From the NCBI GenBank assembly GCA_034925865.1, contig JAYFRN010000007.1, forward strand, positions 1 to 64,000: a stretch of DNA of 64,000 nt. Reading direction: 5' to 3'. Shown here piece by piece: positions 33,968 to 44,535 of this stretch. The translations under genes and the position numbers were made by a program. Each line of letters opens with the position of its first letter. The stretch's first letter is position 1. This stretch comes from Oscillospiraceae bacterium. GTDB lineage: Bacteria > Bacillota > Clostridia > Oscillospirales > SIG627. The notes below the pieces were generated by a model. It was not told where the DNA came from. It did not search any database and saw nothing but the letters and a program-made list of their open reading frames with translations.

Positions 33968-34819
33968 TTATATCATATCATTTTGCGTAATGCAATACTG
34001 TTTTGCTTCTATTATCTGTTTTCCGGCGGCGCACGCGTCAAACCCGAATTCCTTCGCGATCGCGCATACGTCGTCTTCGGCCTCGTATCCGCATTCGAGG
34101 TATATCCTTCCGCCTTCGCGCAGAAGCGAATGCGCGACCGAAAAAATCCTTCGGTAAAACCTGAGTCCGTCCTCACCTCCGTCGAGAGCAAGCGCCGGTT
34201 CTGATTTTACGTTGCGGGGAAGCACAGATATGTCGGCGGATTTAATATACGGCGGATTTGATAATATCGCGTCGAATTCTCCGCACTCTTTTATGCCGTC
34301 TTCAAAAATATCCGTTTTTAAAACCGTCAGCCTGTCAGAAACGGAAAAGCGCATTGCGTTCTTCGACGACAGCGAAACGGCTGTATCCGATATATCGGCG
34401 GCAACACCTGAAGCATCCTCTCTTTCACAGAGAAGCGACACGGCGATGCATCCGCTGCCGCAGCACAGATCGGAAAATCTTCCGTTATCAGGCAGCTTAT
34501 CCGCGCACAGTTTCACGAGAGCCTCGGTTTGGGGACGCGGGATCAAAACCCCTTCACATACCTCGAATTCTCTGCCGAGAAAATATTCGCTTCCTATATA
34601 ATATTGAAGCGGATATCCGCCGCAAAGCCTCGAAGCGTCTTTTATCATTACTCCGGCCGTTTCATCGGATATTTCCGCGTTTCCCGCCCCGACAAGCTCC
34701 GGATAAGCATATCCGTGTTTTTCGCACAGTGCGCGAAGCATTGTGCCGAAGGTGAAATAATCGGGGAGCTTTTCAGAATATACCGCTCTGAGAGATGATT
34801 TAAGCGCGGCTGATGTCAT
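33968..34819 (-). CDS. prmC: Peptide chain release factor N(5)-glutamine methyltransferase PrmC
   Basis: 283 aa. SAM-binding FSDLCCGSGCIAVSLL (motif I) and catalytic NPPYI (motif IV), with the N-terminal helical PrmC domain. It methylates the GGQ glutamine of release factors. Coupled by 4 bp (ATGA) to the DUF1385 gene upstream; no prfA beside it. Confidence 0.95.
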   Translation of the reverse strand: MTSAALKSSLRAVYSEKLPDYFTFGTMLRALCEKHGYAYPELVGAGNAEISDETAGVMIKDASRLCGGYPLQYYIGSEYFLGREFEVCEGVLIPRPQTEALVKLCADKLPDNGRFSDLCCGSGCIAVSLLCEREDASGVAADISDTAVSLSSKNAMRFSVSDRLTVLKTDIFEDGIKECGEFDAILSNPPYIKSADISVLPRNVKSEPALALDGGEDGLRFYRRIFSVAHSLLREGGRIYLECGYEAEDDVCAIAKEFGFDACAAGKQIIEAKQYCITQNDMI

Positions 34820-35868
34820 TTTTCGCCTTGATCTTGCGCCGCCGGCGCTTCTGATCCTGATTGAATGTCCTTCTGAGCGTCGGGAAGCTTTATTCCCTCA
34901 AAAATATCCTGCGGCCCGAATTCGTCGGGCAAAGCGGATTTAAGCGCGACAATGGCGACCTCAATCTGGCTGGCGTCCGGCTCGCGCGTGGTAAGCCTCT
35001 GCATCCACAGACCAGGAGCGGTTAACGCACGCACGAATGCATTGTCGTGTTTTCCGGAGTATATGATTATCTCGTATCCTATGCCGACAAGAAGCGGAAT
35101 CGAAAGAACCTTATAAAGCGTATAGAGTATGCTGTTTTTTGCCGCGTCGCCCATAAGCGACGAAATGATTATCGAAAGCACGATGCCGAGAAGCATCATT
35201 ACAATAAGAAAGCTCGTGCCGCAGCGGGGATGGAATCTCTTTTGCTTTTTGATATTTTCAACCGTAAGCGGCAATCCCTTTTCATAGCAGAAAATGCTTT
35301 TATGCTCCGCTCCGTGGTATTCAAAGGTCCGGCGCATATCCTTCATAAGCGTAACGAGCGATATGTATCCGATGAAAATAACTATCTTGATTAATCCCTC
35401 GAAGATCTTTGCCGGGACGCGCATATCGGAGGATTTGAACAAGGCGCCGGATAAAATAGCCGGCAGATATATGAATAAAAAGACGGAAAGGACGAGCCCG
35501 AGCACCATTCCGATTGCGGACACGACTGTCATAAGCGATTTCCCGAACGTCTTGTCAAGCCATTTTTCAAATTTCGTTTCAGACTCGATTCCACCGGTTG
35601 CGGCGTCTGCCGAAAAATTTATCGTCGAAAACGACAGCGTCATCATCTCTATAAAGTTTACGACTCCGCGGAGTATTGGCAGCTTTAAAATTTTTACACG
35701 ATCCTTTATACTGTCGTTTTTGTGCGTGTCGGTCACAATTCCGCCGGAGGGCGTTCTTACCGCCGTGCAGTGTTGTTTTTTGCCCCGCATCATCACGCCT
35801 TCGATGACGGCCTGACCTCCGACAGAGGCAATTCTCGGATTCCGCGTTTTTTCCTGCTTTGATTTCAC
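34816..35868 (-). CDS. DUF1385 (YqhQ-like) membrane protein
   Basis: 350 aa. Start PRIASVGGQAVIEGVMMRGKKQ is diagnostic of YqhQ/DUF1385, and FEYHGAEHKSIFCYEKG and FHPRCGTSFLIVMMLLG follow. Four to five hydrophobic segments. Widely conserved in Bacillota, usually near prmC or spore genes, and of unknown function; the His/Cys motifs suggest a metal or heme site. Its stop overlaps prmC by 4 bp. Confidence 0.92.
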   Translation of the reverse strand: MKSKQEKTRNPRIASVGGQAVIEGVMMRGKKQHCTAVRTPSGGIVTDTHKNDSIKDRVKILKLPILRGVVNFIEMMTLSFSTINFSADAATGGIESETKFEKWLDKTFGKSLMTVVSAIGMVLGLVLSVFLFIYLPAILSGALFKSSDMRVPAKIFEGLIKIVIFIGYISLVTLMKDMRRTFEYHGAEHKSIFCYEKGLPLTVENIKKQKRFHPRCGTSFLIVMMLLGIVLSIIISSLMGDAAKNSILYTLYKVLSIPLLVGIGYEIIIYSGKHDNAFVRALTAPGLWMQRLTTREPDASQIEVAIVALKSALPDEFGPQDIFEGIKLPDAQKDIQSGSEAPAAQDQGEK

Positions 35869-35884
35869 TTTAATCGCCGTTCCT

Positions 35885-36445
35885 TTATTTGAATTTTATA
35901 TATGATACCATGGCGTCCGCTTCGCTCAGGTGAAGCTCGTAATTATCCGCAAGAGCGGTATAGGTTATTATATATAAATAGCCTCCGTGGACGCAAAAGG
36001 TTTGCTTGAATTGATATCTGTTTCCCGAGATATCTCCCTTGAAGACAACCGAATATGCAGAATATTCGCCGATCTTACCTTCGGTCATGTCGCCGACAAG
36101 CTCCACATTTCCGAAATTCTTTTCATATTCGTCCGGAAAAAGCCCCTCGACATATGACTTTAATCCCTTGCTTTCGAAATCTTTATCCGGCGTAAATGTC
36201 GCGACAGAAACGCTTGACGGATCTGATATGCCCGCGTATACTCCTGTCATTCCTTCATTTTTGTCAAGAATCCAGCCCTTGGGATAATAAAAATTATAAT
36301 CAACCGCGGGGTTTTCCGCGAGGACATAGCCTTCGGGCGTATCCGTTTCCTTGTTCACCGCCTCAGTGCATGAGACAAGCGAGAATACCGACAGCGCGGC
36401 AATCAGAAGCGCGGCAACAAGCGCGAGACCTTTTCTTGATTTCAT
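35885..36445 (-). CDS. PsbP-like lipoprotein
   Basis: 186 aa. Lipoprotein signal with lipobox LVSC (Cys26), then a PsbP/MOG1-like domain (YNFYYPKGWILDKNE ... VSVATFTPDKDFE). Such proteins are surface lipoproteins of unknown function in Clostridia. It lies 16 bp before the DUF1385 gene, sharing its operon. Confidence 0.78.
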   Translation of the reverse strand: MKSRKGLALVAALLIAALSVFSLVSCTEAVNKETDTPEGYVLAENPAVDYNFYYPKGWILDKNEGMTGVYAGISDPSSVSVATFTPDKDFESKGLKSYVEGLFPDEYEKNFGNVELVGDMTEGKIGEYSAYSVVFKGDISGNRYQFKQTFCVHGGYLYIITYTALADNYELHLSEADAMVSYIKFK

Positions 36446-36458
36446 TTGTATTTCCCCT

Positions 36459-37610
36459 TTATATTAGTTCGGCAATCATTGAGTTTGAAACGAAGAAGCC
36501 CTCTGGAGTGAAGCTGATTCCATCCTCCGCTGAGCATACGGCGCAAAGCCCCAGGGAAGCAAACTTTTTGGCGGACAAGAGAATCCTTATCCTTTTTTCT
36601 TCAAATTCCGCTCTGTCGCATATGATTTCGGCTAGCTTTTCAAATTTCAAGCCTTCGGTTGTCCTAAGCGAAAGCATTATATATTCCTCCGCCGCTTCGG
36701 AAGGCTTCATGCTCACTGCGTCATATATGCGTTGTCCCCCGCCGTTGATATATCCGCGTATATCCGGTTCGGCGTGGAACCGCGAGCCGTTCATAAACGA
36801 GTGCGCCCCAGGTCCGAAGCCGAGATAATCATCGCGGCGCCAGTATTTAAGATTATGACGGTTTTCGTGACCTGGCTGCGCGAAATTTGATATTTCATAC
36901 TGCGTCAATCCGGCGTCTCCGGCCGCCTTCACCGCGGAAAGATACATCTCTCTTTGAATATCATCGCTCGGATAATCGTATTTCGCCGATGCCATAGGAA
37001 CGGAATCGGAAAGCGTCAGCGCGTACATCGAAAGATGCTCCGGGTGCATACCGAGAGCGGCATTGACCGAATTCATCCACCTTTCAAGCGTTTGATACGG
37101 CAGAGCGTACATCAGATCGAGCGAAAGCTCCTTAATGCCAGAGCTTCTGACAGCCTGGACGGCGCGCAGCGTGTCCGTGTTCCGATGAAGGCGTCCAAGC
37201 GTCTCAAGCTCGCTGTCAGACGCGCTTTGCATTCCGAGACTGACCCGGTTTACGCCCGCCGCCGACAGAGAATCGAAATATTTTTTGATCCGGTCGCCGT
37301 CCCCGGAGGCGACCACCGGATTTGCCTCCGACGTTATTTCCGCGCCCGGTGAAATATGAACCGATTTATCAATGGCCGAAATAATCCTGTATATGTCGCC
37401 GGGATCGATGAGCGATGGCGTGCCTCCGCCGAAATAAACGGTGTCCGCCTCGTAACCGTACGTAATATCGCCTGATTCAGCGATATCATTTAAAAGCTTA
37501 TCGATATATTCCGGCATAAGCGCGGAGTCCGTCACAGAATAAAAATCACAGTACGCGCATTTCCTTTTGCAGAACGGGACATGAATATATATCCCGAGCT
37601 TTTTATTCAT
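36459..37610 (-). CDS. hemW: Radical SAM heme chaperone HemW
   Basis: 383 aa. Radical SAM motif [15 protein letters not shown] (CxxxCxxC) and HemW C-terminal domain ([24 protein letters not shown]). The family lacks coproporphyrinogen oxidase activity and inserts heme into target proteins. ATG 37610 is used rather than TTG at 37613; it lies inside the end of lepA (8-bp overlap). hemW directly after lepA is a well-known Bacillota arrangement. Confidence 0.94.
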   Translation of the reverse strand: MNKKLGIYIHVPFCKRKCAYCDFYSVTDSALMPEYIDKLLNDIAESGDITYGYEADTVYFGGGTPSLIDPGDIYRIISAIDKSVHISPGAEITSEANPVVASGDGDRIKKYFDSLSAAGVNRVSLGMQSASDSELETLGRLHRNTDTLRAVQAVRSSGIKELSLDLMYALPYQTLERWMNSVNAALGMHPEHLSMYALTLSDSVPMASAKYDYPSDDIQREMYLSAVKAAGDAGLTQYEISNFAQPGHENRHNLKYWRRDDYLGFGPGAHSFMNGSRFHAEPDIRGYINGGGQRIYDAVSMKPSEAAEEYIMLSLRTTEGLKFEKLAEIICDRAEFEEKRIRILLSAKKFASLGLCAVCSAEDGISFTPEGFFVSNSMIAELI

Positions 37611-39408
37611 CAAGCTTCAATACCGCCATAAACGCCTCCTGAGGAACCTCGACCGTTCCCAGCGAGCGCATCTTTTTCTTGCCTTCCTTCTGCTTTTCAA
37701 GCAGTTTCTTTTTTCTTGTTATATCTCCGCCGTAGCATTTGGCAAGCACGTCTTTTCTCATCGCTTTGACGGTTTCCCTTGCGATTATTCGTCCGCCTAT
37801 TGCCGCCTGTACCGGAATTTCAAAGAGCTGGCGGGGTATGTTGTCCTTGAGCTTTTCCACGATCCTGCGTGCGCGGGCATATGCCTTTTCGGAATGCACA
37901 ATGAACGAAAGCGCGTCCACGATATCACCGTTTAAAAGTATATCGAGCTTTACAAGCTCGGACTTTTCATATACCGGCGTTTCGTAATCAAGCGAAGCGT
38001 ATCCTTTGCTCTTTGATTTAAGAGCGTCAAAAAAGTCATATATTATTTCGTTGAGCGGCATCAGGTAATGAAGCTCTGTGCGGTTGCCCGGCTGGTACTT
38101 CATGTCGACGAATATGCCTCTTCTTTCCTGGCACAGCTCCATTATATTTCCTACGAATTCAACCGGCGTCATTATCGACGCCTTCACGACGGGTTCAAAA
38201 GCCGTCTTTATCGTGTCCGCGGACGGATAATTCGTCGGATTGTCTATAGAAACGGTTTCGCCGTTTGTAAGCTCTACTTTATATATGACGCTCGGAGCGG
38301 TCGTGATGAGATCAAGATCGAATTCTCTCTCAAGACGCTCCTCTATTATTTCCATATGCAGCAATCCCAAAAAGCCGCATCTGAATCCGAAGCCGAGAGC
38401 GACCGATGTCTCCGGCTCGAACGAAAGAGAGGCGTCATTGAGCCTTAATTTTTCGAGCGCGTCGCGCAGATCAGCATATTTTGCGCCGTCTGCCGGATAT
38501 ATGCCGCAGAAAACCACCGGCAGCGCTTTTTTAAATCCCGGCATCGGCTCGTCCGCGGGATTTTCCGCGCTCGTTATTGTGTCGCCTACACGCGCCATGG
38601 ACAGATTTTTTATAGAACCGGTCAGATATCCGACCTCTCCGGCTTCAAGCTTTTCAGTCGGCTCAGAGCCGAACGCCCTTAGATATCCGAGCTCGATTAT
38701 TTCGAATTCCGCTCCTCCGGCCATCATTTTTACCAGCTGTCCGCGTTTGAGAGTGCCTTCAAATAACCTGTAATAAACGACCACGCCCTTATACGCGTCG
38801 TAATACGAATCGAAAATCAACGCCTTTGGCGCCGCGTCCGCATCTCCCGTCGGAGCTGGGATGTATTTAACGATCGATTCCAACACGTCCTTTATATTCT
38901 GACCGGTCTTTGCGGATACGCACGGAGCTTCATCGGCGGGTATTCCGATTATCTCCTCTATTTCCTTTTTCGCGTTTTCAATATCGGCGGCGGGCAGATC
39001 GATTTTGTTGATTACCGGCACAAGCTCGAGATTGTGGTCTATCGCGAGATACGCGTTGGCAAGGGTCTGTGCCTGTATGCCCTGAGTCGCGTCGACAACG
39101 AGCAGTGCGCCTTCGCAGGCGGCCAATGAACGCGAGACTTCGTAGTTGAAGTCCACATGCCCGGGAGTGTCGATGAGGTTCATCTCATATATCTCGCCGT
39201 CGTCAGCTTTATATGACATTTTAACCGCGCGGGATTTAATCGTAATGCCTCTCTCACGCTCGATATCCATATTGTCCAAAAGCTGTTCTTCCATGTCACG
39301 TGAGCTTACGGTGTCGGTAAGCTCGAGAAGCCGGTCGGCAAGCGTGGATTTGCCGTGGTCGATATGCGCAATTATACAGAAATTTCTGATTTTGTCTTTT
39401 CGATTCAT
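37603..39408 (-). CDS. lepA: Elongation factor 4 (LepA)
   Basis: 601 aa, usual length. GTPase G1 [10 protein letters not shown]2-G3 region with [17 protein letters not shown] (G4), then domains II, III/V and the LepA-specific C-terminal domain ending [15 protein letters not shown]. It back-translocates stalled ribosomes and promotes 30S assembly. It overlaps hemW. Confidence 0.98.
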   Translation of the reverse strand: MNRKDKIRNFCIIAHIDHGKSTLADRLLELTDTVSSRDMEEQLLDNMDIERERGITIKSRAVKMSYKADDGEIYEMNLIDTPGHVDFNYEVSRSLAACEGALLVVDATQGIQAQTLANAYLAIDHNLELVPVINKIDLPAADIENAKKEIEEIIGIPADEAPCVSAKTGQNIKDVLESIVKYIPAPTGDADAAPKALIFDSYYDAYKGVVVYYRLFEGTLKRGQLVKMMAGGAEFEIIELGYLRAFGSEPTEKLEAGEVGYLTGSIKNLSMARVGDTITSAENPADEPMPGFKKALPVVFCGIYPADGAKYADLRDALEKLRLNDASLSFEPETSVALGFGFRCGFLGLLHMEIIEERLEREFDLDLITTAPSVIYKVELTNGETVSIDNPTNYPSADTIKTAFEPVVKASIMTPVEFVGNIMELCQERRGIFVDMKYQPGNRTELHYLMPLNEIIYDFFDALKSKSKGYASLDYETPVYEKSELVKLDILLNGDIVDALSFIVHSEKAYARARRIVEKLKDNIPRQLFEIPVQAAIGGRIIARETVKAMRKDVLAKCYGGDITRKKKLLEKQKEGKKKMRSLGTVEVPQEAFMAVLKLDE

Positions 39409-39502
39409 ATTATTTTCTTCTTAAGGCGCGCCGTATTTATTTACTGCGGCGTTCAGTTCAAATTTTTAATTGCCGGCTTAAAACAAAATTGAGTTTCTTA
39501 CA

Positions 39503-39522
39503 GGCTTCTTTTCAAAGAAGCC
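39503..39522 (-). terminator. Hairpin just past smpB
   Basis: GGCTTCTT (39503-39510) pairs with AAGAAGCC (39515-39522) and lies 7 bp beyond the smpB stop. No good U-tract follows, so terminator function is uncertain. Confidence 0.4.
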
Positions 39523-39529
39523 GTCCTTT

Positions 39530-40003
39530 TTATTCTCCGCGTCCGCCATTCTTTTCAAAGCGCTGTGTTTCGCGTTCGCGGTCTATTTCGGCTGAGGCTT
39601 CACGCTTGTCATACAGCTTTTTACCCTTGCAGAGACCGATTTCCATTTTGACAAGCGATCCCTTCAGATAAACAGCCAGCGGCACGAGCGTATATCCGTC
39701 CTTTTGGGAGAGGCTCATGAGCTTGAGAATTTCGCGCTTATGCATCAAAAGCCGGCGTTTTCTTCTCGGATCTTCATTTGAAAAGCTCCCGGCGTCATAT
39801 GGATTTATGTGTATATTCAACGCGAATATCTGTCCGCCGGTTACTTCGCAGTAGGAATCCTTGAGATTGACATTACCGGCTCTGACTGATTTCACTTCGG
39901 TGCCGCAAAGCTCTATGCCGGTCTCGTATTTTTCCTCTACGAAGTAATCGTGATACGCTTTTTTATTGTTTGATATTATCTTAATGCCTGTCTTCTCCGG
40001 CAT
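39530..40003 (-). CDS. smpB: SsrA-binding protein SmpB
   Basis: 157 aa. The GTEVKSVRAGNVNLKDSYCEV motif and KRRLLMHKREILKL stretch are diagnostic, with the basic C-terminal tail (KKLYDKREASAEIDRERETQR). It binds tmRNA for trans-translation. The ATG at 40003 is chosen over a TTG two codons upstream. No tmRNA gene was seen nearby. Confidence 0.96.
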   Translation of the reverse strand: MPEKTGIKIISNNKKAYHDYFVEEKYETGIELCGTEVKSVRAGNVNLKDSYCEVTGGQIFALNIHINPYDAGSFSNEDPRRKRRLLMHKREILKLMSLSQKDGYTLVPLAVYLKGSLVKMEIGLCKGKKLYDKREASAEIDRERETQRFEKNGGRGE

Positions 40004-40061
40004 AATCAACGATTCCTTTCATGACCGGTATTTCCGGTTTTCTTTTAGGTCTCCGGCTGGC

Positions 40062-41408
40062 TTATTCGTCAATCAGCTTTGCCGACTCCTCGGATTCCAA
40101 CGCGGAGACATCGCGTAGCCTGCGGTTTATTGCGCGGGTACGGGTGGTAATGAGCTTGTCCAGATCGTCATGCGCGGCCTCGATCCTCGTGCTGACGGAT
40201 TGAAGCACCTGTTCGAATTTTCCGAATTCCGTCTTGACCGCTCCCAGCGTCTCCCATACCTCCGAGCTGCGCTTTTGAATGGCGAGCGTCTTGAAGCCCA
40301 TCTGCAGGCTGTTCAGCAGCGCGGCGGTGGTCGTCGGCCCGGCAATATTCACGCGGAACTCATTCTGGAGTGTTTCAATCATTCCCATCCTGACGACCTC
40401 AGCGTAAAGTCCCTCGGTCGGGAGGAACATTATGGCGAAATCAGTCGTCGCGGGCGGGCATATGTATTTATCTCTTATTTCTTTGGCGAAATCCTTTATC
40501 CTTCGTTCCAGAACCGCGCGTGCGCTTTCAACGGCTTCGGGAGATCCCGTTTCATACGCGTCGAGCAGTCTTTGATAAGCGTCCGTGGGGAATTTTGAAT
40601 CGATAGGAAGCAGCACGGGTGCGCCGTTTTCCGCTCCGGGGAGCTTCACCGCGAATTCAACCCGGCGGTTTTTTACGATCTCTGCGTTTAAAACATATTG
40701 TTCAGGCGACAATATCTGCTCGAGGATCGCGCCAAGCTGTATTTCTCCCAATATGCCGCGCGTTTTTACGTTTGACAGCACCTTTTTAAGGTCTCCGACA
40801 CCGTTTGCAAGCGTCTGCATTTCTCCAAGTCCGCGGTAAACCTGCTCAAGCCGTTCGCTGACATCCTTGAAAGAGCGGCTTAGTCTTTCTTCAAGCACCG
40901 TCTGCAGTTTTTCGTCTACAGTGGAGCGTATCTCCGAAAGGCTCTTTGCGTTTTCGGCTCTTTGCTTTTCTGACGTTGTTTCAAGCGAGCGTCTGAGCTC
41001 CTCGCTGTTCTGCTCAAGCGAGCGTCTGAGCTGCGCGCTGCGCTCGTCAAGCGAGGCGATTGATTCCGTAACGGCTGCTCTTAATGCGATTTGGCTTTGG
41101 GTGAGCGAAACACGCATATCCTCAATGCGCTTTTCCTGCGCGGAGAACACGGCGCGTTGGGATTCTGAAAGGGTTGCGGCAAAGCCGTTCATCGCGGTCT
41201 GATATGCTCCGGAGGTTTCCTGCTTAAGCCGGGACAGCTCATCGCCGGATCGACGGTCGCTCTCCTCGAAACGGATCATCAGTCTTCTGATATCCTCGCT
41301 TCCGGCGGAATCCGATTTGATTTTCAAAAGGCGGATGTAAATAATCGTAAACGCGGTGATCGAAACGGCAAGAGCGGCCGCCGAAAGAATTATTGCTGCT
41401 GTGTCCAT
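40062..41408 (-). CDS. rmuC: DNA recombination protein RmuC
   Basis: 448 aa. An N-terminal membrane anchor (about 5-25) is followed by a long coiled coil (about 30-190, Arg/Glu/Gln-rich heptads) and the RmuC nuclease-like domain (LGEIQLGAILEQILSPEQY, DSKFPTDAYQRLL, EGLYAEVVR). The family limits recombination at inverted repeats. Single gene between smpB and mltG. Confidence 0.93.
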   Translation of the reverse strand: MDTAAIILSAAALAVSITAFTIIYIRLLKIKSDSAGSEDIRRLMIRFEESDRRSGDELSRLKQETSGAYQTAMNGFAATLSESQRAVFSAQEKRIEDMRVSLTQSQIALRAAVTESIASLDERSAQLRRSLEQNSEELRRSLETTSEKQRAENAKSLSEIRSTVDEKLQTVLEERLSRSFKDVSERLEQVYRGLGEMQTLANGVGDLKKVLSNVKTRGILGEIQLGAILEQILSPEQYVLNAEIVKNRRVEFAVKLPGAENGAPVLLPIDSKFPTDAYQRLLDAYETGSPEAVESARAVLERRIKDFAKEIRDKYICPPATTDFAIMFLPTEGLYAEVVRMGMIETLQNEFRVNIAGPTTTAALLNSLQMGFKTLAIQKRSSEVWETLGAVKTEFGKFEQVLQSVSTRIEAAHDDLDKLITTRTRAINRRLRDVSALESEESAKLIDE

Positions 41409-41523
41409 ATTGCCTTCATTTCTTTATATCCTTCGGATATTATTTCCTGTCCGGGTTACCGCTCAATACGCTGCCACGCGGGCAGAAGACTCTGCGTCCG
41501 CGTCCCGGGCAAAGCTTGCAAGC

Positions 41524-43509
41524 TCAAAGCGATCCTTCTTTTTTCTTCCTGATGTTTTCGTTTTGCTCGGCAAGCGTCTTCGCGAATACGGTCGTGCCGT
41601 CGGTCGCGGCGAGGAAGTAATAATAATTCGTATTTGCCGGGTCAAGCGCGGCGTTTATCGCCTCAAGTCCCGGATTGCATATAGCTCCGGGGGGAAGCCC
41701 GTTAATCTGATATGTGTTGTACGGATGATTGATCAGCGTATCATCATGCGTAAGCACTTCCTTATGCTCCGGCAGCAAATACTGGATCGTGGCGTCTGAT
41801 TCAAGCTTTGGAAATGCCGACGAATTGAGGCGGTTGTGAAAGACGCTTGAAACATTGGCGAATTCACTGTAAAACTTGGCTTCTTTTTGTATTATCGACG
41901 CAAGAGTTATAACCTGATCGAGCGTCATGCCCAGCTCCTTGATCCGGTCATATTTTGCCTGCGTAAATTTGCCTTCGAAATTGGAGAGGAACTTGTCTAT
42001 TACGGCAACCTCTCCCGAATCGGAATAGAATTGATACGTATCCGGATACAGATATCCTTCAAGGCGATATTTTCTGTCAGAAGAAAGCGACGCGAAATCG
42101 ATATTGTCCATAAAGGTATATTTGTAATCATAATTCTGGATGGCATCGATATATTTTTCTCTGGTGCCGATTCCGTTGGAGACAAGCATATCTATAATCT
42201 CATCAACGGTCATGCCCTCGGCAAAGACGATTGTTTTAATCGTGCGTTTTGGCTTTTTGAGTTTTATTTCATAAACAAGCTCGTCATAATTCATCTTAGC
42301 GTTCAGCGTATATGTTCCCGCCACGAAGGTAAGATTTTTGTTGCGGTATTTATATCCGATATAAAGCTTGAATGCGTCGGCATATTTAATTAAACCGTCA
42401 GATTCGAGTATATCGCCCACCTCCGACACTGTCGCCAGTTCCGGGATAGTGACCTCCGAGGTTATATCATCCTTTACAAAGGCAAATACATCGTTTGCCG
42501 TGCGTATTCCGACGATGGCAAGTCCCACCGAAATGGCAATAATGACCGCAAGATATACAAAGGCCTTTATAAGTACCGCGATTACGCCGCCCTTGTCGCG
42601 CACCTCGACATTTTCATCCGTTTCGTTGAATTTTTTCTTTTTTGTCTCTGCTGCGGACGGATCATATACCGCGGGCTTTTCGATGTCCGGTTTTTTGACC
42701 AGGGCTGCTTTTGTTCCGATGACTGTCCGCGAGTCTCTTTCTGAAAATGAAGACACCGTATTTACTGTCGTCGATATTCTTGTTTTTCCCAAGTCATCCG
42801 CACCGGCGACACCGGTATTTAAGCCGGAAGTGCCATGAGCTTTTTCTGTCTGCTTCTCCGCGGAGGAGCGGTTTTCCTGCGGATGCCGAGAGCGTTTTTC
42901 GAAGGCTTCGGCTTTCCCCCTCGGACTCTTTTTGTTTTTTGACATGAATTTCAATAAGGCTTTTTTTATAGACCGCCATCCGGCGGCACATTGCTTTTTA
43001 ATAAAGCTCCAGAAGACATAAAGCATGGCCGCTGCCGCGGCAAACGCGGTTTTAAGCGTTTTGCTCGCTTTTAATGCTGATATGCCGGGCTTTTTCACCG
43101 AGGCTTTTTCGGATTTGCTCCTGTTTTCCGGGCTGATGTGTCTGCGCGGACTATTCTTGCTTTTCGACTTGTTTTCTGAGTCTGATTTATGTTCAGCCTT
43201 ATTAAGCTCCGGGTCGGAAATTTCCTTCGCCGCGGCATTTTTACCTGAATATGCTGTGTCGCGTTCATATACTGCCGCGGTTTCGGTTTTACGTACCGCA
43301 TTTGAAGCCGCCTCAGGTATAACCTCGGATTTTTTCCGATTTATGACATCGGATATGAGTATGTTCTCTTCAAATTTATCCTGAGCTTTGACCTTCGCCG
43401 CTTTATCGGGAGTCCGGAGCTCGCCATCCGCTTTTTTTGAGTCGGCTGCAATGTCTCTTACGGCACGGCGGCGGACATTTTTATTCATATGTTCAGAATT
43501 ATCGGCCAT
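41524..43509 (-). CDS. mltG: Endolytic murein transglycosylase MltG with a long N-terminal extension
   Basis: 661 aa, about twice the usual family length. The C-terminal half is a normal MltG: a membrane helix (308-334), the LysM-like region and the YceG domain with catalytic Glu in SIIQKEA and TYQINGLPPGAICNPG. The first 300 residues are a low-complexity, Lys/Ser/Glu/Ala-rich tail with an additional hydrophobic stretch (152-171). MltG cuts nascent peptidoglycan strands. The extension could bind other cell-wall enzymes or be disordered; whether it crosses the membrane twice is open. Confidence 0.92.
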   Translation of the reverse strand: MADNSEHMNKNVRRRAVRDIAADSKKADGELRTPDKAAKVKAQDKFEENILISDVINRKKSEVIPEAASNAVRKTETAAVYERDTAYSGKNAAAKEISDPELNKAEHKSDSENKSKSKNSPRRHISPENRSKSEKASVKKPGISALKASKTLKTAFAAAAAMLYVFWSFIKKQCAAGWRSIKKALLKFMSKNKKSPRGKAEAFEKRSRHPQENRSSAEKQTEKAHGTSGLNTGVAGADDLGKTRISTTVNTVSSFSERDSRTVIGTKAALVKKPDIEKPAVYDPSAAETKKKKFNETDENVEVRDKGGVIAVLIKAFVYLAVIIAISVGLAIVGIRTANDVFAFVKDDITSEVTIPELATVSEVGDILESDGLIKYADAFKLYIGYKYRNKNLTFVAGTYTLNAKMNYDELVYEIKLKKPKRTIKTIVFAEGMTVDEIIDMLVSNGIGTREKYIDAIQNYDYKYTFMDNIDFASLSSDRKYRLEGYLYPDTYQFYSDSGEVAVIDKFLSNFEGKFTQAKYDRIKELGMTLDQVITLASIIQKEAKFYSEFANVSSVFHNRLNSSAFPKLESDATIQYLLPEHKEVLTHDDTLINHPYNTYQINGLPPGAICNPGLEAINAALDPANTNYYYFLAATDGTTVFAKTLAEQNENIRKKKEGSL

Positions 43510-43566
43510 TTTTACCTTTCCGCCTCACGGTCTGATGCCGGAGGCTTTTTTGCCGGGAGGCTTTTA

Positions 43567-44535
43567 TTATAGAAATTCCGCTGCTTTCAGCAGAAAATAA
43601 GCGATCATAACAAACAGCGTTGGAGACAGAAATACCTCGCGCAAACGCGCCGGAAGCTTTCCGAAAGTCAATTCGATCCCGCTTTCGCCGCCGTCGCCGC
43701 CTGCGGGCTCCGCGGCTATCATCCTGGATTCGAGCGCGTGCCGCTTTCCCGCGCGCGTATGCTCCGATTTACGGAAATACATATGTTCTGCTCTTGAGAG
43801 CATGAGAATTAAAAAAATTAAAAATATCGCAATCAGGGCAAACAGGAATACGACCATTCCGCCAAGCTGTCGTATGTATACAAGAAAGCTCTCTTCAAAC
43901 GTGATATTTATCGCGTTGTTTGCTACGTGCAGTATTATGGCTGGCAGGCACGAATCGCATACGACAGTGAGCATTCCCAATACAAGCCCGGCATAGAAAT
44001 AAAATAAAAAGTTTTCAAAGGAAAAATGGAGCATCGCGAACGCAAGCGAGCTGACGATCACCGCGACGCCGCCTCCGTACATCCTGTATTCGCCGAGGAT
44101 CACGCGTCTGAATACAAGCTCCTCCAAAATGGCGGGCAGCGCAATCAGACAAATCACGACAAGCAACTTATTAGAGCCGTATACCGAAGCGTCAACCGCG
44201 TTCGGAGTGTTTACATACGCGCCGTCGAGAAAGAAATATCCGACATATTTAAGAATCGCTATGCCTGCGAAATACATCAGAAAGCCCTCGATGGTAAGCG
44301 GGACCGCGTTTATATCTTTTATTTTAAATCCCGACGCTCCGAAAAAGCGAATCTTCCTGACCTGACAATAGAACGCCGTGGGAAGGAGAAATACGAGGAA
44401 TTGAATGATCGCCACAGACAGGAACGGATTTGCGCTTATGCTGTTTGCAAAGCTGATAAGCGAAGGCGAAAAGCTCGTCAGTATGAATATGACACAGATA
44501 TACAGCGGCGTGGTAAGCGCGGGCTTTACCTTCAT
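43567..44535 (-). CDS. CPBP family intramembrane metalloprotease
   Basis: 322 aa with seven to eight hydrophobic segments. The Abi/CAAX motifs EELVFRR (motif 1), AMLHFSFENF (motif 2) and HVANNAINI (motif 3) are present. A charged tail follows (about 275-300). Bacterial CPBP proteases include bacteriocin self-immunity and SagE-like members; the target is unknown here. Coupled by 4 bp to the 5-formyl-THF cyclo-ligase gene upstream. Confidence 0.88.
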   Translation of the reverse strand: MKVKPALTTPLYICVIFILTSFSPSLISFANSISANPFLSVAIIQFLVFLLPTAFYCQVRKIRFFGASGFKIKDINAVPLTIEGFLMYFAGIAILKYVGYFFLDGAYVNTPNAVDASVYGSNKLLVVICLIALPAILEELVFRRVILGEYRMYGGGVAVIVSSLAFAMLHFSFENFLFYFYAGLVLGMLTVVCDSCLPAIILHVANNAINITFEESFLVYIRQLGGMVVFLFALIAIFLIFLILMLSRAEHMYFRKSEHTRAGKRHALESRMIAAEPAGGDGGESGIELTFGKLPARLREVFLSPTLFVMIAYFLLKAAEFL

